Below, piece by piece: positions 40,322 through 52,700 of a stretch of DNA of 64,000 bases. How positions within the stretch are numbered: the stretch's first letter is position 1; the number at the start of each line of letters is the position of its first letter. The notes under the pieces are model-generated. The model had not been told where the DNA came from. It saw nothing but the letters and a program-made list of their open reading frames with translations, and ran no database searches. Source of the DNA: Tritrichomonas musculus (lineage: Eukaryota; Parabasalia; Tritrichomonadida; Tritrichomonadidae); assembly GCA_039105265.1 (NCBI GenBank), contig JAPFFF010000009.1, positions 3,534,001 through 3,598,000 on the forward strand. Reading direction: 5' to 3'. The position numbers and the translations under genes are program-made.

Positions 40322-42664
40322 TTAACAATTATTTTCATCATTCGCAACTTTTGTATTTGGTGGCTGTGTTTCAAATGTTTCATCATCTTTTTTAATAAGT
40401 TGAGATTCTTCTTCATTTTGCGGAGTTTTAGAATTATTAACTGAAGATGTAGATTCAATTGCAGATCCTTGCTTAGAAGACAAAATTTTCGATGATGATC
40501 TTGCAGTATTCCTACTTCCATCATTTGAAGCATTTTTTGAAGTAGAATTTTTACTTCGACTTCTTGAAGAAGAAGATTTATTATCATCATTATTATTTGA
40601 GGCTTCAACTACTCCATCATTACGAGCAGTTGTTTCTTTACTTTTCTTCTTTGTTGCTTGTTTTTTAGACGTTTTTAATTTTCCTTTCTTTTTTGATTCG
40701 CCACGACCTGCTTTTTTCGACTCTAATTCTTTTTGATTCTTCAAATTATCCCAAGCAACAATTAATAAATTCTTTGCTTCTTTGTATTTATCTTTGGCGT
40801 CATCATATTGGCCTAAAATGATATTATTTTCATTTTGATATTCTTTCTGAAATGAAATTACTTTATCATCAAGAGAGGAATTATTTTTCTTTTCACTTTT
40901 TAACTTCTCTACTTCCCTCGAAAGGCGACCGTTTATTTGGCCAATTTCATCCTCAATATCTTGAGTTCTTTGAATTACTTCGTGCCTTTGGTTTCTATTA
41001 TCGTCTTGCATATTAATGAATTCCGTTTCGTTTTTAGCATTCAATTCTTCTAGATCATTTATCGTTTTAATTCGATGCTCTGTCGTTTCTTTTAAAAGTT
41101 TTTCAAGATTTCTTTTATCTTCTTCAAGTTTGGCAATTATTATCCTTAGCTCTTTTATTTCTTTTCTAGTTTGAATCAGTCTGCTTTCAATATTACGAGG
41201 AGCATTTTCATTGGCTGTGAAAACTCTCCCCATCAGTCTTTGCTTCTCATTTGCATTATATTGTTGGACATTTCTTTGAATCAGTTTTTGTATATCAAGA
41301 GTTGATTTGTATTCAATATTGTTGAATTCTATATTTAAATATAATATTTTGGTATTGTCTTGGAGAGCTTTTTGGATGATGATTCCAGAATGTATCAAGT
41401 TGTTCTTTAAATTCAATTTAATGATGTTGGAAGTTGGTGAGGAAATTGATTTCATTAATGCTTTGCATCCAGGATCACTTAATTCGGTCATTTCAAGATC
41501 GACAAATTTCAATGTTGGATGCTCAACAATAGCTTCAGAAAATTTAATAATTCCGTCATCTGATAATGGATTATGCTGAATTTCTATTATTTTCAAACTT
41601 TCATTTTTACTCAATTCTTCACAAAATTCAATAAAGCCTTTGGCATCAATCTGACACCCATTCACATTCAATCTTTCAAGCTTCTCATTGTGTGAGAGAT
41701 ATGGACCAAAACTGGAAATTCCTCTCCCTCCAAGGGGGTTACGGGATAAAATTAGTGTATCAAGCTGAAACTCTGATGAAATATGTCCTGAAATGGCTGA
41801 TGTTAACCGGAAACCAAGTTTATTTCCACTTAAATCAATTTTTCTTAATGTTTGGCAATTTTGAAGGAGAGATACAAAAAAAGGTGCAATATCATCAGTA
41901 ACCGAGTTATCAGCTATAGAAAGTTCAATAAGAGAAGAATTCATAAGACTTTTGAACAATGCAATTGTACCTTTTGATTTGATATTATTATTTGATACGT
42001 TGAGACTAGTAAGAGTTTTGCTTGTTTCGAAACCAGGCAATAAGCCAAAAATATTATTAGAATTTAATTCTGTCATTTGAAGATTAAGTTCAGAAAGAAC
42101 TTTGTTTGTTTGTAGCATTTTGGTTATTTCTTGTATTGTCAAAGGACCAATTTTATTTCTACCAATGGTTGTTTTGCTACCTATATTCAAGTCAACCATA
42201 CTTTTATTTGTGCATAGTGCAGTAAAAATAGTTTTAAGACCTGAATCAGTCATGTGATTTGAACTAAGATCCATTGATATGATACACTGCGTATTGTAAA
42301 TTAAATCTGCAAAACATTTTGCTCCTTCATCTCCTAAAAAATTGCTTGAAAAATTAATAACTACTAAATTTGAATGTTGAAATACTGTATCGACAATTAA
42401 TGAGGCTGCTATTGGGCCGAAACCACAACCTTCCATATGGAGAACTTTATGCGAATTATGTTTTGATTGCCGTTGAAGAAATCTTTGAAATGCTTTTTCG
42501 TCAAATTTTAATCTGAAATCTTGACATTTTGCTTCAAAAATTGCTCGAAGCTCTTCTTCTGAAAGACTAAGAGATGTAAACTGATTGATAGGTATGATAC
42601 TTCTTTGATAATCTTCTTCTTCTTCAAACATTTTTAACGAGTCTTGAAAACGATCAAATTGCAT
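40322..42664 (-). CDS. Ribonuclease-inhibitor-type LRR protein with coiled coil
   Basis: A 780-residue protein. Residues ~70-450 carry ~28-residue RI-type leucine-rich repeats (NLVVINFSSNFLGDEGAKCF, CIISMDLSSNHMTDSGLKTI, TLTSLNVSNNNIKSKGTIAL, TLRKIDLSGNKLG). Residues ~475-640 are a coiled coil (IESRLIQTRKEIKELRIIIA; EELNAKNETEFINMQDDN). The tail is Lys- then Ser/Asn-rich and disordered. The architecture resembles LRR proteins of axonemes and basal bodies (TCTE1/DRC5-like) and other scaffolds; the exact family is not resolved. Intronless, with ATG at 42664. Confidence 0.85.
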   Translation of the reverse strand: MQFDRFQDSLKMFEEEEDYQRSIIPINQFTSLSLSEEELRAIFEAKCQDFRLKFDEKAFQRFLQRQSKHNSHKVLHMEGCGFGPIAASLIVDTVFQHSNLVVINFSSNFLGDEGAKCFADLIYNTQCIISMDLSSNHMTDSGLKTIFTALCTNKSMVDLNIGSKTTIGRNKIGPLTIQEITKMLQTNKVLSELNLQMTELNSNNIFGLLPGFETSKTLTSLNVSNNNIKSKGTIALFKSLMNSSLIELSIADNSVTDDIAPFFVSLLQNCQTLRKIDLSGNKLGFRLTSAISGHISSEFQLDTLILSRNPLGGRGISSFGPYLSHNEKLERLNVNGCQIDAKGFIEFCEELSKNESLKIIEIQHNPLSDDGIIKFSEAIVEHPTLKFVDLEMTELSDPGCKALMKSISSPTSNIIKLNLKNNLIHSGIIIQKALQDNTKILYLNIEFNNIEYKSTLDIQKLIQRNVQQYNANEKQRLMGRVFTANENAPRNIESRLIQTRKEIKELRIIIAKLEEDKRNLEKLLKETTEHRIKTINDLEELNAKNETEFINMQDDNRNQRHEVIQRTQDIEDEIGQINGRLSREVEKLKSEKKNNSSLDDKVISFQKEYQNENNIILGQYDDAKDKYKEAKNLLIVAWDNLKNQKELESKKAGRGESKKKGKLKTSKKQATKKKSKETTARNDGVVEASNNNDDNKSSSSRSRSKNSTSKNASNDGSRNTARSSSKILSSKQGSAIESTSSVNNSKTPQNEEESQLIKKDDETFETQPPNTKVANDENNC

Positions 42665-42830
42665 TTAAAATTCTATAATCCTTTGAAAAAATTGGTAAAT
42701 TAACAATTTTTGATTTAAAAAATTGTACTTCAAATGTAAACTGATTTTTATGAATTCCATTAAAAATATTAAAGATGAATAGTTTGGAAAGATTTATTAA
42801 TAGATTAATAAACAGATAGAAAACACTATT

Positions 42831-43316
42831 TTAAGCTTTGCCGTCTTCATCTTCTATTTTTTGATGCTTTCCTTTTGTCCTATCTAATGGTCTTATGCAA
42901 TCGCATTTGATTAATGAAGTATTTACAATTGTAAGAACAGCACCAACAATACATAAGACTCCTGAGGCAACTCCAAGATCAGCTGCAACACCTAAAACTG
43001 CAAATCCACTAAGTGCATAATATAATCCCCTAAAGTATCCATTTGTTCCATAACCAAAACGAGCAGGGTTAATAATCAAGAAAACTTCGTAAGCACAAAA
43101 TATAAGATTGCAAACGCCAAAGAAGAAATGACTGATTACGATGAAAAATTTTTGATTTATTAGACATGTCTTTGAATTTAGCGGATGCCCTATTGAAAGA
43201 TTAATATCTTTCCATCCAATGAAATTAAGAGTATAGAAAAATGATGATGCCCCAATTACAAGGCCTATAAGCGCAAAACCTGAACAAACACGTAGATATA
43301 TTTCGAGTCCACCCAT
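42831..43316 (-). CDS. Four-helix membrane protein, COPI-associated/TVP18-like
   Basis: A 161-residue integral membrane protein with four hydrophobic segments at roughly residues 7-29, 56-82, 90-112 and 114-135, and a charged cytosolic tail (DRTKGKHQKIEDEDGKA). The order of helices and the GYFRGLYYALSGFAVLG segment resemble the COPI-associated/TVP18-like family of Golgi membrane proteins, in which a short RGLFY-like motif links helices 2 and 3. If correct, it acts in Golgi vesicle traffic. The match is by pattern only, so MARVEL/tetraspan alternatives remain open. Confidence 0.6.
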   Translation of the reverse strand: MGGLEIYLRVCSGFALIGLVIGASSFFYTLNFIGWKDINLSIGHPLNSKTCLINQKFFIVISHFFFGVCNLIFCAYEVFLIINPARFGYGTNGYFRGLYYALSGFAVLGVAADLGVASGVLCIVGAVLTIVNTSLIKCDCIRPLDRTKGKHQKIEDEDGKA

Positions 43317-44751
43317 TCTAGAATTTAATCAGATATTTTTGACAAAGATTTGAATTTTATCTGTAATAAATCAAAATTGAGAGCTTTTTGAATTTTGTAT
43401 TATCGTTTTATTTAATTTTATAAAATTCAGAGCTAATATAATATAAATAAAACATATGATTTCTTTGTAAAAATTAAAAAAACAATTAAAATTATCATAA
43501 TTATGAAATTGATTAATAAAATAAAATACTACTATATGTTTTTAATTTTCACTGTTTAAAATATCACCGAAGAATTTTCATAAAAAATTGATCGTAAAAA
43601 AATTATCTTAAATAATTGAATTTTTTTCAATTTTGCAAATATAAAAACAATTGAATTAAAATCTTCTCATTAATTTGGAATTTATTTACTTCTATTAATT
43701 GTTAACATGAATAAATAAAATATAACTCATAAATCAATAATAAATTTATATATATATCACATATAACAATACTTTTTTCATGCAATTAAATTAAATTCAA
43801 AAAATAAATAGAAATTGATGCCCAAAGTATCAATTATTTTATCAATAATTTCAATATGGAGATATTAATTAAAGGAATAGGACCAATATTTTTTTCTCAT
43901 TTGAATAATATCGATTCCTAAATCCATTATAAGCATTTTCTCATATTTAACATTAAATAATTATCATAAAATCATTTTTAAATTATAAATAACATGCTTT
44001 TACAAAAGTTGCAATTATATAAAAAGCTAACTTGATAAAAGATATAAAAATTCTTGTATATAGCAGCATTAGAACAAGAAATATGAATTAATTTGCAACA
44101 TAATAGAGATTGATTCAAAAAAATAAAGAATTAATGATCGAGAGTATTGAAGTACCTCACGAATCAACCTAATACTCAATACTTCTATATTTTCAGCTTT
44201 ACTTTAATGAAATAAAGAATGAATATTTTTATATATGAAATACAGAAAGTAAAAACAATCATAATTTAAGGGTTTTTACATGATTTAAAAATTAATCTTT
44301 ATTTTCATGAATGACTCGATTTCATAGATTTGACGAATTTAGCTAATTTTACGTATATTTATCATTTTTATTTGATATCAGTAAATTCTAATGAGATCAA
44401 TCAATGATTGATAGAATTCTAATTTATAGATATCAATTTTCTTTTTATTGATTATTAGAGAATTTCAAAATTTAAGCTTTATAATTGAATTATCTCATTA
44501 TTGATATTCGAAAGGGACCATTGAGTGGATTAAATAAATTATTTGTAAAAAAGATTAATTCATAATAATGTGGCTCACTGTTTTGAAAAAGTATTCATAT
44601 GTTACAGGCATAATATGAATTTTTAAAATATCAACACATATTCTAGAATAGATTAAGGAATATGTGTAAAATTGTTATAAAAATATGAATTTGTGAAAAC
44701 TAATACAAAATATTGAATGCATTAATACAAAATCTCTCTCTTACCTATCAT
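43317..44751. other. Intergenic region of 1.4 kb, no gene supported
   Basis: Divergent promoter region between a minus-strand and a plus-strand gene. It is very AT-rich. A short imperfect hairpin (AGTATTGAAGTAC with TACTCAATACTTC) lies near 44146-44190. No coding frame, array or RNA gene was seen. Confidence 0.5.
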
Positions 44752-46353
44752 ATGCCTATTAGAGGTCATCCTTCTCTTCATAAAACAAGAAGAAAGAGAA
44801 CACCATCAGAAACGCCATCATTATCAGCTAATGCAAGCATTTCAAGTTTGCCAGAGCAAAGTTATACTAGAGTTTACAATGATATTTCAAATCCGAGTGA
44901 GATTATGGAGTGTAGACATCCATTAGAAACAGGACTCAAAAGGAGTGATATAGAAAACCCAAACAATGAAAGATTTAATCGGAATATTCTGAGAAAAATT
45001 TGTATTAACGATCAAGATTTCGAAAATCTATGTCGTACTTCTTCGTCAAAATACAAAAATTTTAATTTAACTCCAATTCAAAAAGCGATGACGTATTGCA
45101 TGATTCGTGATGGAGGTTGCACGACTGATGAAGCTTTATGTGCTTTTATTAAACGTTATTGGGACTTAATCGCTTCCTATAATAACAGTGGCATACAAGG
45201 ATCAACGGGTCACAAATATCGTGGTGTTCCAGGGAAACGAATTTTACATATAAATTATGCGATTCTTCGTCATAATTTACCACTTTTCATTCAATATGAT
45301 GAACACAGAATGGGAACAAATACCATTGATGGTATTAAGGTGGGAAATAGAAACAATCGAGTAACAAGCAAAGAAAGTATATCTAAAATTAATAGTTATA
45401 ATAATATAAAAAAAGATGACAAGGCAAAACTCAATGAAATTACTACAAGAAGATCAAGAGGACGAACTTCATTATCAAGAGCTAGCTCAACTGGCGTATC
45501 TAATTCAAACAATGAATTAAACAAAAGCAGCAATTCTAAAAACAATGATTCTAACAATAAAAATGAATCAAAAAAGAACGACGCTAATGATAGATCTGGG
45601 CGAAAAAGAAGTAATTCAGATTCTCGAAAAGGTAATTCAAAAGAAGACAACAGATTCCGAAAGAGCGGAAATGATAACGATGAAATTCAAAAAAATACGA
45701 GAAATCAAAAAAATGACAATAATATTTCTGAAGGTTATATCTTGAAAGATAATGATCAACTAAACATAGAAAAAGATTTGGCAACGGATTCGTCTAACTC
45801 ACTTTTTTCACCTTACATTTCATCAAGACGATCAAGAACATCTCGAGGACGATTTACAAAAGAAACAAACTTCGATCCAAATATTAACAAACCTAGTTTA
45901 GAACCTTCTAATGTTGAAAGTTTTCAGGAATTTATCATAAAAACATTAAAAAACGATAAAAATAGCAATAATGAAAGCGGAATGACATTTGATGACCTTT
46001 GCTCGGCTTGTCAAAATTATGAAAATCTTCCTGGTGCTTATTACGGACTTAAACTTGAAAGAAGAGTAAAAAGTGTGCTAACAATGAAAGAGCATTTAAG
46101 GGAAGTCACTTATAACGACTCCAGTAAAAAATGGTCAGTTTCAACAATCAACAATAGTAATATTAAAAAGGATCCCTCTAAAAGAATTCAGAAAGTTTTG
46201 GGCGATAAAGATCATTCTGAGAGTGAAAATGATGATAATGACATAACAAATTTGAAAAAAATTTTTATGCCTGAAAAATTAAGAATTCTAAAGATGAAAG
46301 AATTATCAATTGAAGAATTATGGAATATTGTTAAGGATGTTGGACTATGCTAA
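44752..46353 (+). CDS. 533-residue protein, possible winged-helix regulator
   Basis: It starts at ATG 44752 (MPIRGHPSLHKTRRKRTPSE); upstream codons in frame lack ATG. Two compact helical regions flank a disordered middle: one at ~85-190 (NLTPIQKAMTYCMIRDGGCT, AFIKRYWDLI, HINYAILRHNLPLFI) and one at ~385-475 (SFQEFIIKTLKND, MTFDDLCSACQNYENLPG, LERRVKSVLTMKEHLREV, KKWSVS). Both have the helix-helix-helix-hairpin order of winged-helix DNA-binding domains, the second ending in a strand-turn-strand. The middle is Ser/Asn/Lys/Arg-rich. A nuclear or chromatin role is a guess; the family is not recognised. Confidence 0.7.
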   Translation: MPIRGHPSLHKTRRKRTPSETPSLSANASISSLPEQSYTRVYNDISNPSEIMECRHPLETGLKRSDIENPNNERFNRNILRKICINDQDFENLCRTSSSKYKNFNLTPIQKAMTYCMIRDGGCTTDEALCAFIKRYWDLIASYNNSGIQGSTGHKYRGVPGKRILHINYAILRHNLPLFIQYDEHRMGTNTIDGIKVGNRNNRVTSKESISKINSYNNIKKDDKAKLNEITTRRSRGRTSLSRASSTGVSNSNNELNKSSNSKNNDSNNKNESKKNDANDRSGRKRSNSDSRKGNSKEDNRFRKSGNDNDEIQKNTRNQKNDNNISEGYILKDNDQLNIEKDLATDSSNSLFSPYISSRRSRTSRGRFTKETNFDPNINKPSLEPSNVESFQEFIIKTLKNDKNSNNESGMTFDDLCSACQNYENLPGAYYGLKLERRVKSVLTMKEHLREVTYNDSSKKWSVSTINNSNIKKDPSKRIQKVLGDKDHSESENDDNDITNLKKIFMPEKLRILKMKELSIEELWNIVKDVGLC

Positions 46354-46556
46354 AAAATTATTATTATATTATTAATTTTTTCAATTAAAAAGCTAACGCA
46401 TGTTCTTATCTTTCATCATATCTACTGAGGTATCTAATCTGAATTTAAAAAAAACAATTTCTTCTTCTTCTTTTTAATAATATGGAGTTTCAATTGTGGT
46501 TAAATAAAACATTCTATCATATAATAAATATAATATTAAATTTTTTATTATTCGAA

Positions 46557-46628
46557 GGGTGATTGGTCTAGTGGCATGATTCTCGCTTTGGGTGCGAGAG
46601 GTCTCGGGTTCGATTCCCGAATCGCCCC
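46557..46628 (+). tRNA. tRNA-Pro (anticodon UGG)
   Basis: A complete cloverleaf can be drawn. The acceptor stem GGGTGAT pairs with ATCGCCC (one G-U), with C as the discriminator at 46628. The anticodon arm CTCGC-TTTGGGT-GCGAG puts TGG in the anticodon, and the T arm contains GGTTCGATTCC (B box). The sequence closely follows the usual eukaryotic tRNA-Pro(UGG) form. No intron is present. CCA is not encoded. It lies in the 437-bp gap between convergent genes. Confidence 0.97.
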
Positions 46629-46632
46629 TAAC

Positions 46633-46639
46633 TTTTTTT
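46633..46639 (+). terminator. RNA polymerase III terminator
   Basis: A run of seven T starts 5 bp after the tRNA-Pro, the usual Pol III stop signal. Confidence 0.75.
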
Positions 46640-46790
46640 AATTTAAAAATATTTTTTTTTCTATCGAATCAAAACATTTTTTGTACAAATACGATAAATG
46701 TTTCTAAACTAGAAACACACTAAACAACCAAATATACTTCGAAAAACACTCTTGCTAATTTTTTCATATCAACATATTTAACTAACAAAT

Positions 46791-49700
46791 TCACCAATAA
46801 GGAACCCATCCATAAAACATTTGTGCCAAATTCATTTCATTTGTTGCTATTTCAATCAATTTATCGGTCTGTTCAGAAGGATCCAACTTTTGATTTTCAA
46901 ATTCATTTCCATTTAATTTATCTTTCACTCTTTCTATTGCCTTTTCAAGTATAGAAAATCTCAATTTCTCATTTAAATCTGCATCTGCGATTTCATCATC
47001 AATACAATTCGAAATTGACTCAGAAACAGAACTGAGGCTCAAATTCAAGTTTGAGTCATCATCAGAAATCATTTTATTATCAAAATTGCTGTACCAAAGA
47101 GTGTCGCTAATTGGATCTTGCACAAAAATGTCCAAAAAAGCGAGAATCGTCTCCTTGTTTTTTCTCAAGAGCGACAAAATTTTTTTTGCAGTGAATTCAA
47201 AAACGCCATGAAAACCTGATGGCCCAAGTGCTCGAACAATCATTCGTGTCAATCTGAATGGAACTGTTTCATGAACATAAGAACGAAAATTTGCTTTTTC
47301 AAAAACATCACTAAAATCAATATGAACAACATTTCCTGTGTCTTTCTTAACAAGAATGTTCGATGGGTGTCTGTCACCAATACCAACAATATAGCCAATA
47401 ATTGACATGAGTCCGTTTGAACGTGCAAAGTTGTTGATCTGTGAAAACCATATTTCAGAATTCGTTGATCGAAGCCAAAGGGATTCTCGTAAATCATCAT
47501 CAGGACTAAGTGAACATAAAGTTCGATACAATTCAAGTTTTTGGATTGATGATAACTTGATAGCATATCCAATATTATTATTAAAAATAAAATGAATATA
47601 ATGTTGCTCAATATTTGAATTATCATCATATACCATTATTTTATTCTTTTCGTTAACATAATTTGATTTGATGATTCGTCGATGCCAATTAATAAGTGAA
47701 TATAATGTTTCTCCTCTTTCCGCCCAGGCAATCAGACCAGCGTTTGTAGCAAGTGGAATAATTGGAAATCCATGAATTTTTATATTTTTTTCAGTAATAT
47801 ATTTATCTTCTTGTAAAATACAATTAATCAATAAAAAAAGCTGCATTACACGTTGATCAAGTCTAAGATCTTCTCTTCCTTTTAGTAAATATTTATATTT
47901 TTTCCCATTTGATCCAATTATTCTTATTTTTCTTGGTTTTTTTTGAGAAGGAATTGTTTTTAAAATTTTACAAATTTTTTCAATTGTTATCGGCTTCTCG
48001 TTAACTGAATAAAAACCTGGAACAACAAGTGATAGAGGTGAATAAGGAAAGTTAGGAATATTCATCTCATTTATATCTATTGTACTATATAATTCTTGCC
48101 TTTGATAAAGAATGCTTAATGCACGAATAGCATTACTTTTGTATTGATCACCCAGAGCAATATTTGGGTGATTAATTTCATCAAGTTTGATCAGTATTAA
48201 TTGAACAATTGATCTTGATAAAACATTAGCAACATAACCATAATGCTCTTTTTTAAGCAAAACTTTTATTCGCTCAAAAAGAGAAGTAATTTTTTGAATA
48301 TGATTATTTGGTTGTTGATAATTAATGACAGTATCGAGTAGTTGAAGCACTTTTTCAATATCAGTGATTGCTATGGTGATCATTGAATCTACAAAATTCT
48401 TTGCTTCTTTCATCACAATCATATGATTATCATTTTTAATGTCATTCATTATCTTCAACAAGAAATTATGAAAATCTTTAGTATTTGTGTTTGATATAAA
48501 GCAAAGTGGCATCGTTAATGCTTGAAAATGCTTCTCTGCAAATTTTTTAATTATTATGTAAACTGTCTCTCTAACTTCTTCACTTGAGTGATTTAATTGG
48601 ATAAACAATTGTGGAATTATTTGTAAAATACTTGAATTAGATAAAGATGTCAAATTTTTAACCATATCTTTAAAATTGTAAAGTTTTGGTCCATAAGTAA
48701 AGAAAATGGAACAAAGCTGACATAAATAATGAAAAGATGGACTTGTTAATTGAACAAGTTTCGAAAATCCATGAATTGCATTTGATGCGAATTCAATAAT
48801 ATTTTTTTGTTTTTCACCTTTTTTAATACAACCGAAATTAAAATATGACCAATATTTCCATGCACAAACACGTGTTGGTTGAATTTCGATGACTTCTTTT
48901 ATTTTTAATATAATATCAGGTGAGATTGGAAATCGAGATGCATAAGCACAAATTGCGTCACAATAAACACCATCTTTTTTTGTTAATCTTTTTATAATTT
49001 CTTCAAAAACAGACAAATTTTTAATAATCCCTCGATCATATTGAGATTTGGCCATAATCAACATCACTCTTTCATCATTACAATTTTTAAACAACCGTTT
49101 AAAATTTTGATCAAAAAGTTCCCATTCTTTCAATTTTCGAAGGTATTCAACGAAATCGATGTGAAAATTTAAAAGTTGTTCTTCATTCCATTGAAAAAGT
49201 TCTCTCAAATGGCACACATAACAAAGTTGAGTTGCGTCTCTTTTAATGTAATCAGATGACTTTAATTTCCATCTTTTTAAGATTTGATTTTTTGACTTTT
49301 TCTTTTTCTTCTGACTAATTATGTCATTCAATTCCACAAAATTTGAAGCGAGACAAATTGAATGAATCGCCGGCTCGTAACTTTGAGAAGAAAATGAAGT
49401 CTTATTGAGACAGATCAAAGAAAGACCTTTTCTGATCCAAGCAGCAGCATCATCCAATTGATTCTGATCGATCAAAACAATTGAATGAAGCATGCACGTC
49501 ATTGGATCTTCATTTTTAATTTCATTCAAAAAAAAAGTCGGATTTTTATTCGTGTTTCGCGCAGCTGTTGCGAATATCAACGCAACTTCTTGTTTCATTT
49601 CTTTATTATATGAATTGAAATCATCGATATGCTTCCCAACTGATTCCCAATCTTCAAGATGCATCGAGCACCTTAAAAAACCAACCAAATCATGATTTAA

Positions 49701-52700
49701 CTGACACCTTCTTCGTGCTTCAGACCACATCGACAACGCTTCAAGAAGCGAAGAATCATTTCTATGCGAATCATAGATCTGAAGAAGACCAAGTGCCGCC
49801 TCTTTTTGCTTCAGAATTGCATCTATTCGAAGCAGATTTGTTATGAATTCTTTATCATTCGACTTGCCATAAAATCGAAGAGCTTCATATAATGAACAAC
49901 TTCGTTCTGATATTCGTCCACAGTCAGAACTTTTCTCAAACAATGAAAAGTTGCTTCTGTCCATTAAATCGCATGCTTCTGCAATTACAGACAAAGTTTC
50001 ATCTGTTGCGTTGTTATCAACAATACTCAATAGATAGTCGGAAAGAAGGCTTCTCTCTTCTTCGGTTGAATTTTCCGAGACAGAAACAATCACGTAAGGA
50101 AAAAGTTCAGATGCAAACTTTGGCGATTGAGACAGTAATTCAAACGAGCCACGAATTGCTGGCGATTTTGAACAAAGAACCAAACTTTGAGTGATTTGAA
50201 GAAGCCAATCTTTTGCATCAACAAAACTTTTCATTTTATTAAAAATGACATTTTTTATCGTTTCATTTGTATAAGAAGACTCTGCTTGCATTTCTTGAAT
50301 TGAAGGAGTTGGTTCTAAATCTTTCAAAAATTCTTTTTTGCTTTTCAAATTGCAATTTATTATATTACGAATCGATTCAATTTTATGTCCTCTTGATTTA
50401 ACTTGATCTACAAAATCCTTCGATTTCTCATCTAGAGGCAATTTGCTGATGATTTCTGAATACTTAATCAACATGACGTTGATTAATGAGAATGCAATTT
50501 CATCGAGAATTCCTTTAGATTCATGAAGCTGAAATGCAATTCGTAATGACGGAATGATTATGATTTCTGAAGGACAGTTATACAAAACTTGCCCCAGAAA
50601 CAAAAACGGATACAATGAATGACCAGATAAGTTTTGTTTTCGACTTTTTAAGACAGATTTCAAAGTGTTGAAATAAATCAAAAGCGAACCATTTGCATAA
50701 ATAACAATCAATGTCAATGACAGAAGCAGAGCGTTTTCAACTTCCAAATCACAATTCTCATTCAAAATTGAACAAATCTTTGAAAAAGTGGAATTTGAAT
50801 ATGGCACAAATGCAACTTTTAATTCAAAAATTAAAGTGTTCAAAAGCTCAACAGGTTCCAATGACATTTTTGGAACAAGAGAAGGAAAAACTAATTTATA
50901 AATCGTGTCAGCATGAGGGAGAATTCGAATGCCAACAGCCGATACAATTACTTTGAAAAAGTGGAAATAATCAAAATCAGAAATTGTTGAGAAAATGTCA
51001 ACAATCGGATCAAGAAAGTCAAGACATTTTTGGGCGTCGTGTTGAAATATATAAAGAATGGATTTACTCAATGATGACAAGTCATTTCTTTTGTCTTTCG
51101 TTCGAAGCTCTTTCAAAATGTAATTCATGACAAAATTGAGAAAGGATTGCTCCCTTTTCGAGCTATCAAAAAGTGGATACAATTCTTGATTTCTTGCAAT
51201 TTTGACTTCAGGAAAAACAAGAGGACCAATTGAGCCAAGCAGTTTTAAAGCTTGCAAGTTCACTTTGGCATCAGGTGAAGTTTGAATGAATTGAAAAATT
51301 CTTTTATTAAAGTTAAGAAAAAAAAGTGACTCGCATATTTTAAAATTATGAAAAAAAGTTCGAAGTGTTTTCAATGCTGAAATATGCAAACTTCTCTTTT
51401 TGTATACAAAAAGTTGATTTGTTATTGATTCAATTGATTCAGATAAGTTTTCTTGATTATTTGAATCAATTTTAATTAATGAACGAAAACTTTTCAAAGC
51501 AAAAATTCTTATTTTTATGTCATTTTTGATGTTGGCAATTTCTGACATTCGATTCTCCTGACATGTGAAGTGAAAAGACTTTGAATTTAATATTTTCAGA
51601 AGAAAATCGGTTAACCGTTGACTATGTGAAATGACAGCATCGTCACTTTTTTTAATTAAATATGGCAAGATTTTCAAAAACTTTTTCTGTTCTTTTTTGG
51701 TCGGAATTTGATAGAAAACATCACTGAATTCATTCAATTTTTCATTGAAAAAATTCAATACTAACGATGATGATTTATTCATTAATGAAAGAGATGCTTT
51801 TGAGACTTCAAAATCATCATCGTAATAAAATTCTTTCAAAAATAAAAATAAAGAAGATGATTCAAAAAGTGGAAGAATTCTATCGTCAATTGAATTCAAA
51901 AAAGCAAGTTTTACTTTTGAACTTTCATCATTGTAGGCAAACATTAAAAGAGAGAAAAACTTTAAATTTTGTTCTTGTGGCTCAAATCTTTGAATCATCG
52001 AATTCAAAGCTTGAATTGAAGCCACGCGAAATTCCTCTGGTTTCTTCAGACAATCGAAAACAACGTTCCAAAAATCACTCAATGGAAACTCATTCAAAAA
52101 AGAAATTTCTGACAAAAATTGAATCGATTCAATCCTTTCTGATTCAATTTTTTGAATTGCAATTTTAACTAAATCAAAAATATTTGATTTATAAACATGA
52201 ATGAAAACAACAAAAGTGTCAACGAAATATTTTGTCAATTCCAATTTTTTAAATGAATCAATCACGAATTGCTGATCAACAATTTTTGGCATATTTTGAA
52301 TGACACTTTTCATCAATACAAAATAACAGTCTTGACTCAATTGATTCATTTTACAGCAAACATCATTGATATACGGACAAAATTTTGATGATAAGTGCTT
52401 CATTATTTTGGTGACATTTTGACAATTTTCAATTCTATTCAAAAAAGAAATGTCATTTGAAAAAACAATTGAAAAAATTGCTTCTTCTTCTTTATTTATT
52501 TGATTTTTGAAGAATTCACAAAAATCAGACAGAAATGACAAATAATTTTCTGATGAATGACCTCTAAAGAATATTTCAATACTAAAAAAAATTTCATTAA
52601 ATTTTCCCTCACAAATATTTCGGTTGCTTTCAAAAAGTGAACACAAAAGAAGAAATAAACCAGTCAATTCTTGATCGTTTGGATTTTGTAATTCATTTTT

